Shown: piece after piece, positions 36,081-44,278 of the stretch | Position numbering within the stretch: position 1 is the stretch's first letter | Layout of the letters: each line of letters opens with the position of its first letter | Source: JAOUEA01 sp963762075 | GTDB lineage: Bacteria; Actinomycetota; UBA4738; HRBIN12 | DNA: 64,000 bases | NCBI GenBank assembly: GCA_963762075.1 | Contig: CAVXJC010000001.1 | Span: 124,001 to 188,000, forward strand | Reading direction: 5' to 3' | Program-made: the position numbers and the translations under genes | Notes under the pieces: generated by a model | What the model was told of the DNA's origin: nothing | What the model saw: only the letters and a program-made list of their open reading frames with translations | The model's database searches: none

Positions 36081-36925
36081 TCTTCGGCCTCGCGGCCGCG
36101 CTCGGCTGGGGCCTCGCCGACTACACCGGCGCGGTCGGTGGCCGGCGCATGGGCAGTCTACCGACCGTCGCGGTCGCGCAGCTGTTCAGCGCGGTCGTGA
36201 TGACGGCATTCATGGTCGCCGGGGGCCACAGCCCAGGCGTGATCGTGCCGTACGCGGGGTTCGTCGTATTGAACGGGTTGGCCTCCGGCGGGGCGTACCT
36301 TTCGCACTACCGGGCGCTGCAACTCGGTCCGGTCGCGGTCGTGTCGCCGATCGGCGCGACCTACGCCGTGGTGGGTGTGACGCTGGCGGTCGTGTTCCTC
36401 GGCGAGCGCCCAGGCCCCGCCGCGATCGTCGGCGGTGTGCTGACCGTGATCGGTGTGATGCTCACGTCGACCGATCTGGCGAAGTTGCGAGCCGGCACGC
36501 ATGTCAGAGCCCCCGGCCTTCCGTGGGCCATCGTCTCGTCGGTGTTGTTCGGTGTGGGTGGCTTCTTGCTCGGATACTTCGCCCAGGAAGTTGGTTGGGT
36601 CCCCGGCTTGTGGGCATCGCGATGCGCACAACTCGCGATGTTCGCAGCGCTCTCGTTCGTCCGCCGAAGGGAGTTCGATCGGCTCGGTTGGAACCTCGCC
36701 CTCGTCTGGGCGCTCTCGTCGGGCGCTGCGGACCTGCTCGGTGTCGTGACCTACTCGATCGGCGCATCGCTCGGGCTGGTATCGATCGTGCTGATCGCAT
36801 CGGCCGTGTTCCCCTTGATCGCCGTCGGGCTCTCGATCGCATTCCTGCACGAGCGACCGGTGACGAACCAGTACGTGGGCATCGCGCTCGTCGTGACGGG
36901 CCTGGTCGCCCTCGGCGTCGGCTGA
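36077..36925 (+). CDS. EamA/DMT-family transporter
   Basis: 282 aa from GTG 36077, overlapping the ligase stop by 4 bases. Ten hydrophobic segments in two EamA repeats; the repeat ends VVFLGERPGPAAIVGGVLTVIGV and IAFLHERPVTNQYVGIALVVTGL match the drug/metabolite transporter consensus. It probably moves the acid used by the two upstream enzymes, or a related metabolite, but the direction and substrate are not visible. It closes the three-gene unit. Confidence 0.88.
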   Translation: MIFGLAAALGWGLADYTGAVGGRRMGSLPTVAVAQLFSAVVMTAFMVAGGHSPGVIVPYAGFVVLNGLASGGAYLSHYRALQLGPVAVVSPIGATYAVVGVTLAVVFLGERPGPAAIVGGVLTVIGVMLTSTDLAKLRAGTHVRAPGLPWAIVSSVLFGVGGFLLGYFAQEVGWVPGLWASRCAQLAMFAALSFVRRREFDRLGWNLALVWALSSGAADLLGVVTYSIGASLGLVSIVLIASAVFPLIAVGLSIAFLHERPVTNQYVGIALVVTGLVALGVG

Positions 36926-36945
36926 GCCGAGCGCCAGCTGTTCAC

Positions 36946-36965
36946 CCGTTGTCGGCTGCGCAACC
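36946..36965. promoter_or_regulatory. Candidate IclR-type operator upstream of proVWX
   Basis: The 20-base site contains GTTG (36948-36951), 9 bases, then CAAC (36961-36964), the same arms and spacing as at 44171-44187. TTGACT follows at 36967-36972, and TTGCGC (36972-36977) with GACTAT (36995-37000) at 17-base spacing is a weak alternative promoter for proV. The site thus lies just upstream of the likely -35, where IclR-type activators often bind. Confidence 0.5.
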
Positions 36966-37047
36966 CTTGACTTGCGCGCTTTCGTGTACAGGCTGACTAT
37001 CTGGCGGTCCGGACGGTGGGCTCGCCGAGGGCCCGACCGAGGAGGGG

Positions 37048-38088
37048 GTGCACGCCTTGGCCGAGACGCCGAACGCTACGGTCTCGTGTCGCAACGTGTG
37101 GAAGGTCTACGGGCCGAAGGCCGACCGCATCGTCGGCACGCCCGATGCGGACCTACCGCGCCAGGAGCTGCTCGCCAAGACCGGGTGCGTGGTCGCCGTG
37201 CGGGACGTCTCGTTCGATGTCGCCCAAGGCGAGGTCTTCGTGGTGATGGGGCTTTCGGGTTCGGGCAAGTCCACGCTCGTCCGCATGCTGAATCGGATCC
37301 ACGATCCCACCGATGGCGAGGTGCGCATCGATGGGCAAGACGTGATGCAGATGAACGACGACGAGCTTCGTCGGGTGCGCCGCACCATGATCAGCATGGT
37401 GTTTCAACACTTCGGTCTCCTGCCACATCGACGGATCGTCGACAACGTCGCGTTCGGCCTCGAGATCCAGGGAGTCGAAAAAGAGGTCCGGCTGGCAAAG
37501 GCGACCGAAGTGCTCGAGGTCGTGGGTCTTGCTGGGTGGGGAGATCGTTTCCCAGACGAACTCTCCGGGGGCATGCAGCAGCGGGTCGGCCTCGCTCGGG
37601 CGCTGGCCACCGACCCCGAGGTCATGTTGTTCGACGAGCCGTTCAGCGCCCTCGACCCACTGATCCGGCGGGATATGCAGAACGAGGTTCGGCGTCTGCA
37701 GAATGAGATGAAGAAGACGATGATCTTCATCACGCACGACTTGGCCGAGGCGCTGAAGCTCGGAGATCGCATCGCGATCATGAAGGACGGAGTCTTCGTT
37801 CAGGTAGGAACTCCGGAGGAGGTCGTGGCTCATCCTGCGAACGACTACGTGGCCGACTTCACCAAGGACGTGCCGCGCGCGCACGTGTTGACCGCACGGG
37901 CCATCATGCGCCCGGTGAATGGGCATGGCTCGCCCGATGGGCCCGTGGTGGGGCCCGCGACGATCGTTCAGGATCTGATCCCGATGGTGGCCGACTCCGA
38001 TCGATCGATCAGGGTCGTCGAAGGCGACGATCTCCTGGGGTTGGTGGATCGCGATGCCGTGATGGCCGCGCTCGTCGAGGAACGCTGA
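37048..38088 (+). CDS. proV: Glycine betaine/quaternary amine ABC transporter ATPase
   Basis: 346 aa. Walker A GLSGSGKST (68-76), signature LSGGMQQR, Walker B VMLFDE and switch THDLAEALKL. The long N-terminal segment VYGPKADRIVGTPDADLPRQELLAKTG before the ATPase core and the single CBS-like region at the C-terminus (about 285-346) are typical of ProV/OpuA rather than sugar or polyamine ATPases. GTG 37048 is nearly fused to GGAGGGG; TTG 37057 has better spacing and may be the true start. Next gene is 1 base downstream. Confidence 0.93.
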   Translation: MHALAETPNATVSCRNVWKVYGPKADRIVGTPDADLPRQELLAKTGCVVAVRDVSFDVAQGEVFVVMGLSGSGKSTLVRMLNRIHDPTDGEVRIDGQDVMQMNDDELRRVRRTMISMVFQHFGLLPHRRIVDNVAFGLEIQGVEKEVRLAKATEVLEVVGLAGWGDRFPDELSGGMQQRVGLARALATDPEVMLFDEPFSALDPLIRRDMQNEVRRLQNEMKKTMIFITHDLAEALKLGDRIAIMKDGVFVQVGTPEEVVAHPANDYVADFTKDVPRAHVLTARAIMRPVNGHGSPDGPVVGPATIVQDLIPMVADSDRSIRVVEGDDLLGLVDRDAVMAALVEER

Positions 38089-38089
38089 G

Positions 38090-40153
38090 ATGGCCATCGC
38101 GCCCCCTCATTCGAGGGTCGCTGCAGATGGTGCTCCAGCGTTGCCCCAGGCACCGGCTCAGCCATCGAGCCTCTGGCCCCGACGCATCGGGTGGCTCGCG
38201 GCCATCGTCGTTACCGCTGCGATCGGCCTGTTGTGGCTCGCACCCGGGTTCCCCGAGCGGTGGGTGGTTGATGTCACTGCATGGTTCGACGCCTTTCGTG
38301 ACTGGGCGATCCAGAACCGCACGACGAGCCCGCTGTTCACCTTCTTCCTCACCCCGATCGAAGACGCCGTCGACACGCTCGTCGACGCAACAGTGACCGC
38401 ATTCGAACGGCTGACCTGGCTCGGTCTGATTGCGGGAGGCGCCGCGATCGCGGGTGTGCTCGCGGGTTGGAGGATGGCGGTTCTTGCAGGGGTCGGCGTG
38501 CTCTCATTCGGGTTGCTCGGCGTCTGGGATGCCAGCATCGAGACGCTCGCGCTGGTGGCCGTATCGGTCACCGTTGCGGTGAGCATCGGCGTGCCGCTCG
38601 GGATCTGGGCGGGCAGGAGGCCGAACGTCGAACGGGTGCTCCGCCCGATCCTCGACGCGATGCAGACGGTCCCTGCATACGCCTATCTGCTTCCCGCCGT
38701 GCTCTTGTTCGGCATCGGGAACCCGCCGGCCCTGATGGCGACGCTGGCATTCGCCTTGCCGCCCGCGATCCGACTGACCGCCCTCGGTATCCGTGGAGTG
38801 CCGGAGACGTCCCTTGAAGTGGCCACCTCGTTCGGCTCGACTGAACGCCAGCGGCTGCGGCTCGTGCAGGTGCCCCTGGCGAAGCCATCGATCATGCTGG
38901 GCGTGAACCAGACCATAATGATGGCGCTCGGGATCGTCGTTATCGCAGCATTCGTCGGCGCGGGTGGACTCGGGCAGACCGTGCTCGACGGACTGCAGCA
39001 GTTGAACGTGGGTGCGGCTCTCAACGGAGGCATCGCGATCGTCGTGATGGCGATCGTGCTCGATCGAGTGTCGACCGCCTGGAGCCAACGGGAACGGCGC
39101 ACGACGAAGCCTCTTCGCATCGCGGGCAGAGCGCTCAGCCGCCGTCAGATGGCCCTCGGAGCGGTGCTCGTGACCGTCGCCGCAGTCGTGATCGGGCGAG
39201 AGGTGCTGCGTCAGCAGTCGTTCCCAGAGACATGGGAGTTCTCCGTTGCGACCCCGGCGAATGCGATCGTCGAATGGTCGCAGGAGCACCTCGGGAGTAT
39301 CACGAGTGCGATGAGCGACTTCGTGCTGATCCGGCTCCTCGACCCACTCGAATCGCTGTTCGTCGGGGTGCCGTGGTGGATGGTGGCGGGCGCGTTCGCA
39401 CTGATCGGTTGGCGAGTCTCCGGGGGGAGGCTCGCGTTCGGGTCCTTCGCATGCATCGGAGCTCTGGGTGTCTTGGGGATGTGGGACTTGTCGATGGGCA
39501 CGTTGGCTCAGGTGCTCGTGGCGGTGGTGATCACCCTGCTGGTTGCGATCCCACTCGGTATCGTCTCGGCCCGAAGCAACACGTTCGAGCGCCTCTCCAA
39601 GCCCGTGCTCGACGCCATGCAAACGATGCCAGCCTTCGTCTACCTGGTGCCGGTGCTGTTCCTCGTCGAGCCCGGCCGCGTGCCTGCGATCATCGCGTCA
39701 TTCGTGTATGCGCTGCCGGTGAGCATTCGCTTGACGAATCTCGGGATCCGACAAGTCCCTGCGGAGATCGTCGAGGCCGGACGGGCGTTCGGTTCGACCT
39801 CCGGTCAATTGCTGCGCAAGGTGCAACTGCCGCTGGCTCGCCCGACCATCCTGCTCGGGGTGAATCAGACGATCATGATGACCCTTTCGGTGGTCATCAT
39901 CGCCGGTCTGATCGGCGCTGCGGGGCTCGGCCAGGAGGTCGTGTTCGCGCTCGGCAAGCAGCAGATAGGACGTGGCGTGGTCGCAGGTGTCTGCATCCTG
40001 CTCCTTGCTGTCGCTCTTGACCGTATAACTCAAGCGATGGGTTCGGCGCCGCGCTCGATGCGGGGTCCTGTCGGTATGGGACTCGGCTGGTGGTATCGGG
40101 TGCGTGCGATCACCAGATCGGTCGAAGAAGACCAAGGGAAGGAGCAGGGATGA
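38090..40153 (+). CDS. proW: Tandem-fused glycine betaine ABC transporter permease
   Basis: 687 aa holding two ProW permease units in one chain. Both halves show the same blocks: PILDAMQTVPAYAYLLP and PVLDAMQTMPAFVYLVP, GIRGVPETSLEVATSFGSTERQ and GIRQVPAEIVEAGRAFGSTSGQ, LGVNQTIMMALGIVVIAAFVGAGGLG and LGVNQTIMMTLSVVIIAGLIGAAGLG. A normal ProW is about half this length and works as a homodimer, so this chain probably forms the whole channel alone. The two ATPase-contact loops have diverged, so the channel may be asymmetric. It overlaps proX by 4 bases. Confidence 0.93.
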   Translation: MAIAPPHSRVAADGAPALPQAPAQPSSLWPRRIGWLAAIVVTAAIGLLWLAPGFPERWVVDVTAWFDAFRDWAIQNRTTSPLFTFFLTPIEDAVDTLVDATVTAFERLTWLGLIAGGAAIAGVLAGWRMAVLAGVGVLSFGLLGVWDASIETLALVAVSVTVAVSIGVPLGIWAGRRPNVERVLRPILDAMQTVPAYAYLLPAVLLFGIGNPPALMATLAFALPPAIRLTALGIRGVPETSLEVATSFGSTERQRLRLVQVPLAKPSIMLGVNQTIMMALGIVVIAAFVGAGGLGQTVLDGLQQLNVGAALNGGIAIVVMAIVLDRVSTAWSQRERRTTKPLRIAGRALSRRQMALGAVLVTVAAVVIGREVLRQQSFPETWEFSVATPANAIVEWSQEHLGSITSAMSDFVLIRLLDPLESLFVGVPWWMVAGAFALIGWRVSGGRLAFGSFACIGALGVLGMWDLSMGTLAQVLVAVVITLLVAIPLGIVSARSNTFERLSKPVLDAMQTMPAFVYLVPVLFLVEPGRVPAIIASFVYALPVSIRLTNLGIRQVPAEIVEAGRAFGSTSGQLLRKVQLPLARPTILLGVNQTIMMTLSVVIIAGLIGAAGLGQEVVFALGKQQIGRGVVAGVCILLLAVALDRITQAMGSAPRSMRGPVGMGLGWWYRVRAITRSVEEDQGKEQG

Positions 40154-41157
40154 GGAAGCGCAGGTTCGCACTGGCGGCGTCGATGTTCGCCGTCTCCACG
40201 TTGGTGCTCGCCGCGTGCAGCGATGTCCAGGAGCCCACTGATGCGGGGACGGGCGGGACCACGGCTGCGGCGCAGTGTGCGGGCGACACGATCACGATCG
40301 CGGTCAACCCGTGGGTCGGTGCGGAGGCCAACGCGGCGGTCGCCCAGGCCGTGATGCAGAACGAGATGGGCTGCACCGTCGAGTTGCAGGAGATCAACGA
40401 ATCAGGCCAGTTCCCGGCCATGGCAGATGGCGACGTGGACGCGACCCTCGAGGTCTGGCCTTCAGGACACTTGAAGGACCGCAAGGACTACATCGAGAAG
40501 GCAGGCAGTGTGGTCGACGGCGGAGAGCTCGGCATCATCGGCAATATCGGATGGTTCACTCCGTCCTACGTGGTCGAGGAGAATCCTGACCTCGCGACCT
40601 GGGAGGGCTTCAAGGAGAACGCCGACGCCTTCGCGACGGCGGAGACCGGCGACAAGGGTCGGTTCCTCGGGGCTGACACGACCTACTCGATCTTCGACGA
40701 GGCGATCATCGCGAGCCTCGGCCTCGATCTCGAGGTCGTCTACAGCGGTTCTGAGGCAGCGTCGCTCGCAGCCCTCGACAAGGCCTACAACTCCCAGGAG
40801 CCGATCCTGATGTACTGGTGGACTCCTCAGTGGGCGAACGCCAAGTACGACTTGGTGGAGGTCGAGCTCCCTGCATATGACGAGGAGTGTGAGGCCATCG
40901 CGGCCGAGGACCCCGAGGCGGCGGTCGGTTACGACTGCGACTATGCAGAAGATGTCCTCTACAAGGCGTTCAGCGCCGGGCTCGAGACCAAGGACCCTGC
41001 GGCATTCGAGTTCTTCTCGAACTTCTCGTGGACTGAGGAGGACCAGAACTCGGTCGCCCTCGCCATCCAGGAGGGTGCCGACCCCGCCGATGCCGCCCAA
41101 ACGTGGATCGATGAGAACACCGATGTCGTACAAGGGTGGCTGCCGGCAGCTTCCTGA
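40150..41157 (+). CDS. proX: Glycine betaine/quaternary amine-binding lipoprotein
   Basis: 335 aa from ATG 40150 (AAGGAGCAGGG in front). Lipoprotein signal ending TLVLAAC. OpuAC-type core: TITIAVNPWVGAEANAAVAQAVMQNEMG, DGDVDATLEVWPSGH, GIIGNIGWFTPSYVVEE, and the aromatic stretch ILMYWWTPQWANAKYDL. Aromatic residues of this sort form the cation-pi cage for trimethylammonium groups in betaine-binding proteins. Ligand candidates are glycine betaine, choline, carnitine, proline betaine or ergothioneine. Internal Cys pairs near 245-260 may form a disulfide as in related ProX proteins. Confidence 0.9.
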   Translation: MRKRRFALAASMFAVSTLVLAACSDVQEPTDAGTGGTTAAAQCAGDTITIAVNPWVGAEANAAVAQAVMQNEMGCTVELQEINESGQFPAMADGDVDATLEVWPSGHLKDRKDYIEKAGSVVDGGELGIIGNIGWFTPSYVVEENPDLATWEGFKENADAFATAETGDKGRFLGADTTYSIFDEAIIASLGLDLEVVYSGSEAASLAALDKAYNSQEPILMYWWTPQWANAKYDLVEVELPAYDEECEAIAAEDPEAAVGYDCDYAEDVLYKAFSAGLETKDPAAFEFFSNFSWTEEDQNSVALAIQEGADPADAAQTWIDENTDVVQGWLPAAS

Positions 41158-41183
41158 CGACACGACGTGTCTGCAGGACAGAT

Positions 41184-41209
41184 GAGGGCGGTCCGTTCGG
41201 GCCGCCCTC
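41184..41209 (+). terminator. Hairpin downstream of proX
   Basis: GAGGGCGG (41184-41191) and CCGCCCTC (41202-41209) are exact inverted repeats with a 10-base loop that can close by three more pairs around GTTC. No T-tract follows, as is usual in high-GC actinomycetes. It separates proVWX from the lyase-like gene 32 bases further on, so it could stop or attenuate readthrough. Confidence 0.55.
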
Positions 41210-41240
41210 TAGTTCGTCGTCGGAAGGACCAGATCGCTCC

Positions 41241-42698
41241 ATGACCGTTGTGATCGACGGAAGCTCGCTCACGCCCAGGGATCTCGTGTTGGTGGCTCGC
41301 GGTGGCACAATCGTCACGCTGGCGGAGTCAGCCATGGACCGCATGTCAAAGGGGCGTGCCGTGGTCGAGGCTGCGCTCGCCCGGGGCGACGAGGTCTACG
41401 GGCTCACGACCGGGGTGGGCGAACGGAAGTCGGTTCGCCTCGACCCGGCTGAGATCGATGCATACAACCGCCTGCTGATCCTCAACCACCGGGTGGGGCA
41501 GAAGCCCATCGCCGAACCCGACGTCGTGCGCGCCACGATGCTTCGGCTCGCGAACGGGCTCGCTGCTGGAAACGTCGGCGTGCGGCCGCAGTTGGCGCAA
41601 CTGGTGGTCGATGCGCTCAACGATCGGCGAACGCCGGCCGTTCGCACTCGGGGGTCGATCGGGCAGGCCGACCTGGCGCCCATGGCCGACCTCGCCCACG
41701 GCTTGCTGGAAGGTTCCGGCTTCCGCTTGGCGGCCGGTGAAGGTCTCGCGTTGATCGACAACAACGCGTTCTCGACCGGCATGGGTTCGCTCGCGGTGTG
41801 GGATTGCGGGCGACTGCTCGATACGTTCGACGTGGCCGGGGCGCTGAGCCTCGAGGCCTTCTCGGGGAACCTGTCGATCCTCGATGTCTCGGTCGCCGAG
41901 AGCCGCCCGTATCCGGGGGTGCTGGCAACGATCGAGCGCCTCCGCTCGCTGCTGGAAGGGAGCGATCTCTGGGGGCCGGGGCCGGCTCGCAACCTGCAGG
42001 ATCCGCTCTGCTTCAGGACGATGCCGCAGGTGCAGGGCACCGCCCGAGACGTCTATGGTTTCGTCGCGGGTCAGCTCGAGCTCGAGCTCAACGCGTCACA
42101 GGGCAATCCCGTCGTGGACCCCGAGCGTGGCACGATCACGGGAGCCGGCAACTTCGAGGTGTTCGCGCTCGCGGCGGCGCTCGACCAGCTTCGCATCGTG
42201 TTGGCGACCGTGCTCACGTCCGCTGCGGAGCGGTGCCTCAAGCTGGTGCACGCCCCGTTCTCGGGGCTTCCTCACGGGCTGGCCGCGCGCGAAGGGTTGG
42301 CCGAGGACGCGTTCAACATGTTCGGCGTCTCGGTGCAGGCACTCGCCGCCGATGCCCGCGCGTTGGCGGTGCCGGTGTCGTATGAGGTGGTGAGCACCAC
42401 GCAGGCCGTCGGCATCGAGGATCGTGCCACGATGGCGCCGCTCGCCGCTCGCCGGCTTGCCGAGATGGTCTCGATCGCTCACGGCATCGCCGCGATCGAG
42501 CTCTCCATCGCGGCGCAGGGGTTCGATCTCCGACCGGGACGCCGGCGGGGAGCGGGGGTCGCGAGAGCGCGAGACATCGTGCGAGACGTCGTTGACGTGC
42601 TCGGCGAAGGCGAGTCTGCTCCGCAAGATCTTGAGCCGCTCATCGAGCGGGTGCGCGACGGCGCGTTCGCCGCGGTCGCGAACTCCGAGCGCGGGTGA
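41241..42698 (+). CDS. Aromatic amino acid lyase-like protein lacking the MIO triad
   Basis: 485 aa, HAL/PAL fold. Family landmarks are present: VYGLTTGVGERK (Tyr and TTG near the N-terminus), LLILNHRVGQ, LQDPLCFRTMPQVQG, and NASQGNPVVDPERGTITGAGNFE. The Ala-Ser-Gly that cyclises into the MIO electrophile is missing: the usual GSVGASGDLAPL reads GSIGQADLAPM here, one residue shorter. So it cannot form normal MIO and is unlikely to be an ordinary histidine ammonia-lyase. It follows a betaine importer, which makes a lyase acting on a quaternary-amine amino acid (ergothionase-like) an attractive idea. Ribosome site AAGGACC. Confidence 0.8.
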   Translation: MTVVIDGSSLTPRDLVLVARGGTIVTLAESAMDRMSKGRAVVEAALARGDEVYGLTTGVGERKSVRLDPAEIDAYNRLLILNHRVGQKPIAEPDVVRATMLRLANGLAAGNVGVRPQLAQLVVDALNDRRTPAVRTRGSIGQADLAPMADLAHGLLEGSGFRLAAGEGLALIDNNAFSTGMGSLAVWDCGRLLDTFDVAGALSLEAFSGNLSILDVSVAESRPYPGVLATIERLRSLLEGSDLWGPGPARNLQDPLCFRTMPQVQGTARDVYGFVAGQLELELNASQGNPVVDPERGTITGAGNFEVFALAAALDQLRIVLATVLTSAAERCLKLVHAPFSGLPHGLAAREGLAEDAFNMFGVSVQALAADARALAVPVSYEVVSTTQAVGIEDRATMAPLAARRLAEMVSIAHGIAAIELSIAAQGFDLRPGRRRGAGVARARDIVRDVVDVLGEGESAPQDLEPLIERVRDGAFAAVANSERG

Positions 42699-42719
42699 GG
42701 CGGGAGGGCGTCACCGGCG

Positions 42720-43178
42720 TCACGCGCTTGCGAGCGCGTCGTACGGCTCGAACCACAGCCCCTCGGCGCCGAGCCGCTTGATGAGGCGATGGAACTCGAG
42801 CTCGTACCGCTCGTACATCTGCTCGACGATGCCGATGGCCTCGCGGTGCCTCGGGCCGCGAGAGGCGGTGCGCGCATCGTCGCGCGACTCCCAGATGCAG
42901 AAGGACAGGCACGACCGTGTGCTCGTGACGGGTCCTCGGTAGTAATGCACGAACCCAGGGGCCAGTGCGGCCTCCTCGGCCGCACGCAGGTCGTACTCCT
43001 CGAGGGTCTGCTCGTCGGCGCCCTCGCGATGGACCGACCGGAAGGCGACCAGGTACCACTCGCCGGACTCGATCCGCGGAGCGCACTCGGTCCACGTGAA
43101 TGCCTCCGGAAGCGGGAGGCTTGCATAGTCGCCCGAGGCCGGCGTCAGATCGTCGAAAGTACCGGTCGCGATCTCCAT
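42720..43178 (-). CDS. Conserved protein of unknown function, ABM-like
   Basis: 152 aa from ATG 43178 with AGGAC in front. Soluble, no signal. WYLVAFRSVHREGADEQTLEEYD, GFVHYYRGPV and SFCIWESRDDARTASRGPRHREAI resemble the alternating strand-helix pattern of small dimeric ferredoxin-like (antibiotic-monooxygenase-like) proteins, but no catalytic residues can be assigned. It lies on the minus strand between the lyase-like gene and iclR1, inside the betaine island. The upstream 150 bases are less GC-rich and hold an extended -10 (TGCTATAGG on the minus strand). Confidence 0.65.
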   Translation of the reverse strand: MEIATGTFDDLTPASGDYASLPLPEAFTWTECAPRIESGEWYLVAFRSVHREGADEQTLEEYDLRAAEEAALAPGFVHYYRGPVTSTRSCLSFCIWESRDDARTASRGPRHREAIGIVEQMYERYELEFHRLIKRLGAEGLWFEPYDALASA

Positions 43179-43328
43179 GTGCGTCCTGCCCACACTATCG
43201 GCATCTCGTCGTGATTCCTATAGCACAGAAGGGTCGTTTATCGGAAGATGAGAATCACCTGAAACGCCGCGAGGGTGCTCGGAGCCTCCCTGCGGTGTGG
43301 GAAGTCGGTTCCCCTGTGGGCGAAGCGC

Positions 43329-44141
43329 CTAGGAGCCGTCCGTTTCCAGTTCCGCCGTCAGCGAACGCGCGGCGCGCTCGAGGGCTCCAGCGGCTCGATC
43401 CTTCCAGGCCGAACCGCATCTCGCGTACGGACCCCACAAGGCCAGGGCTCCGACGATGCCGTCGTCACGGAACACGGGAACCGCGACCGAGACCGAGCCG
43501 TCGATGAGCTCTCCCTCGCTGAACGCGATGCCGTTCCGCTTGATCTCGTCGAGGCTCTTGCGGAGCGGCGTCTCGGAGGGGGTCGTGGGGGTGAGCGCCT
43601 CGAGCCCTTGGGCGAGGATCTCTTCGACGATATCGTCCGGTGCGAACGACAGCAGCACACGGGCGCCCGCGCCGGCGTGCAGGGGATACGTGGCTCCGGG
43701 CTCGAGCGCGACGCGGATGCCGTGGCGGGACTCGTGCTGGTGCAAGCACATGGCCGCCAGGCCCACGCGCCGCATCACGACCGCCGTCTCGCCCTGGCTC
43801 TCGACGAGGGTGCGAAGCACGGGCTCGGAGAGGCGGATCAGAAGATCGCTCGTGACGTGGGAGCCCGATCCGATCACGAGCTTCGGGCCGAGCCGGTACC
43901 GGCCGTCTTGGCGGTCGACGAATCCGAACTCGGTCAGCGTGCGCAGGTAGCGGTATGCGGTCGACTGTGGCATGTCGAGCAGCGTGGCGAGCTCGTCAGC
44001 CCTGATAGCGCCGCGATCGGCGACGACCAGCAGGAGCCGAAGGCCCCGCGCGAACGAGGAATCCTCGGCGGCTTCCTCGGGCGGGTGGTCGCGAGCCGTG
44101 GACACGCGGCCATTCTGCCCGACCGCACGAGTGGCGACCAT
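43329..44141 (-). CDS. IclR-family transcriptional regulator (iclR1)
   Basis: 270 aa from ATG 44141 (GTG 44105 is an alternative giving 258 aa). N-terminal winged helix ADELATLLDMPQSTAYRYLRTLTEFGFV; the C-terminal GAF-like effector domain has HAGAGARVLLSFAPDDI, FSEGELIDGSVSVAVPVFRDDGIVGALALWGP. It diverges from the dimethylglycine dehydrogenase-like gene and faces a palindrome in the intergenic region. It probably senses a betaine breakdown product and controls the island. Confidence 0.9.
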   Translation of the reverse strand: MVATRAVGQNGRVSTARDHPPEEAAEDSSFARGLRLLLVVADRGAIRADELATLLDMPQSTAYRYLRTLTEFGFVDRQDGRYRLGPKLVIGSGSHVTSDLLIRLSEPVLRTLVESQGETAVVMRRVGLAAMCLHQHESRHGIRVALEPGATYPLHAGAGARVLLSFAPDDIVEEILAQGLEALTPTTPSETPLRKSLDEIKRNGIAFSEGELIDGSVSVAVPVFRDDGIVGALALWGPYARCGSAWKDRAAGALERAARSLTAELETDGS

Positions 44142-44168
44142 GGTCGGCCGCGTCTCGGTAACCGTCCG

Positions 44169-44208
44169 GCGTTGCCGATGTCGCAACGATCCTGTTGTTC
44201 CTGCAACA
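44169..44208. promoter_or_regulatory. Candidate IclR operators between iclR1 and the dimethylglycine dehydrogenase gene
   Basis: CGTTGC (44170-44175) and GCAACG (44183-44188) are exact inverted repeats 7 bases apart. A second smaller palindrome, TGTTG (44193-44197) with CAACA (44204-44208), follows directly. The first has the GTTG-N9-CAAC layout also seen before proVWX (36946-36965) and, with one mismatch, at the start of iclR2 (63289-63308). No clear -10/-35 pair was recognised. Confidence 0.55.
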
Positions 44209-44278
44209 CAGGGTGCGTACCGTTTCCGGTGAGGGGTGAGCACCGAGCAGTCATCGAGGAAGCGACGGACGAGCGGAC

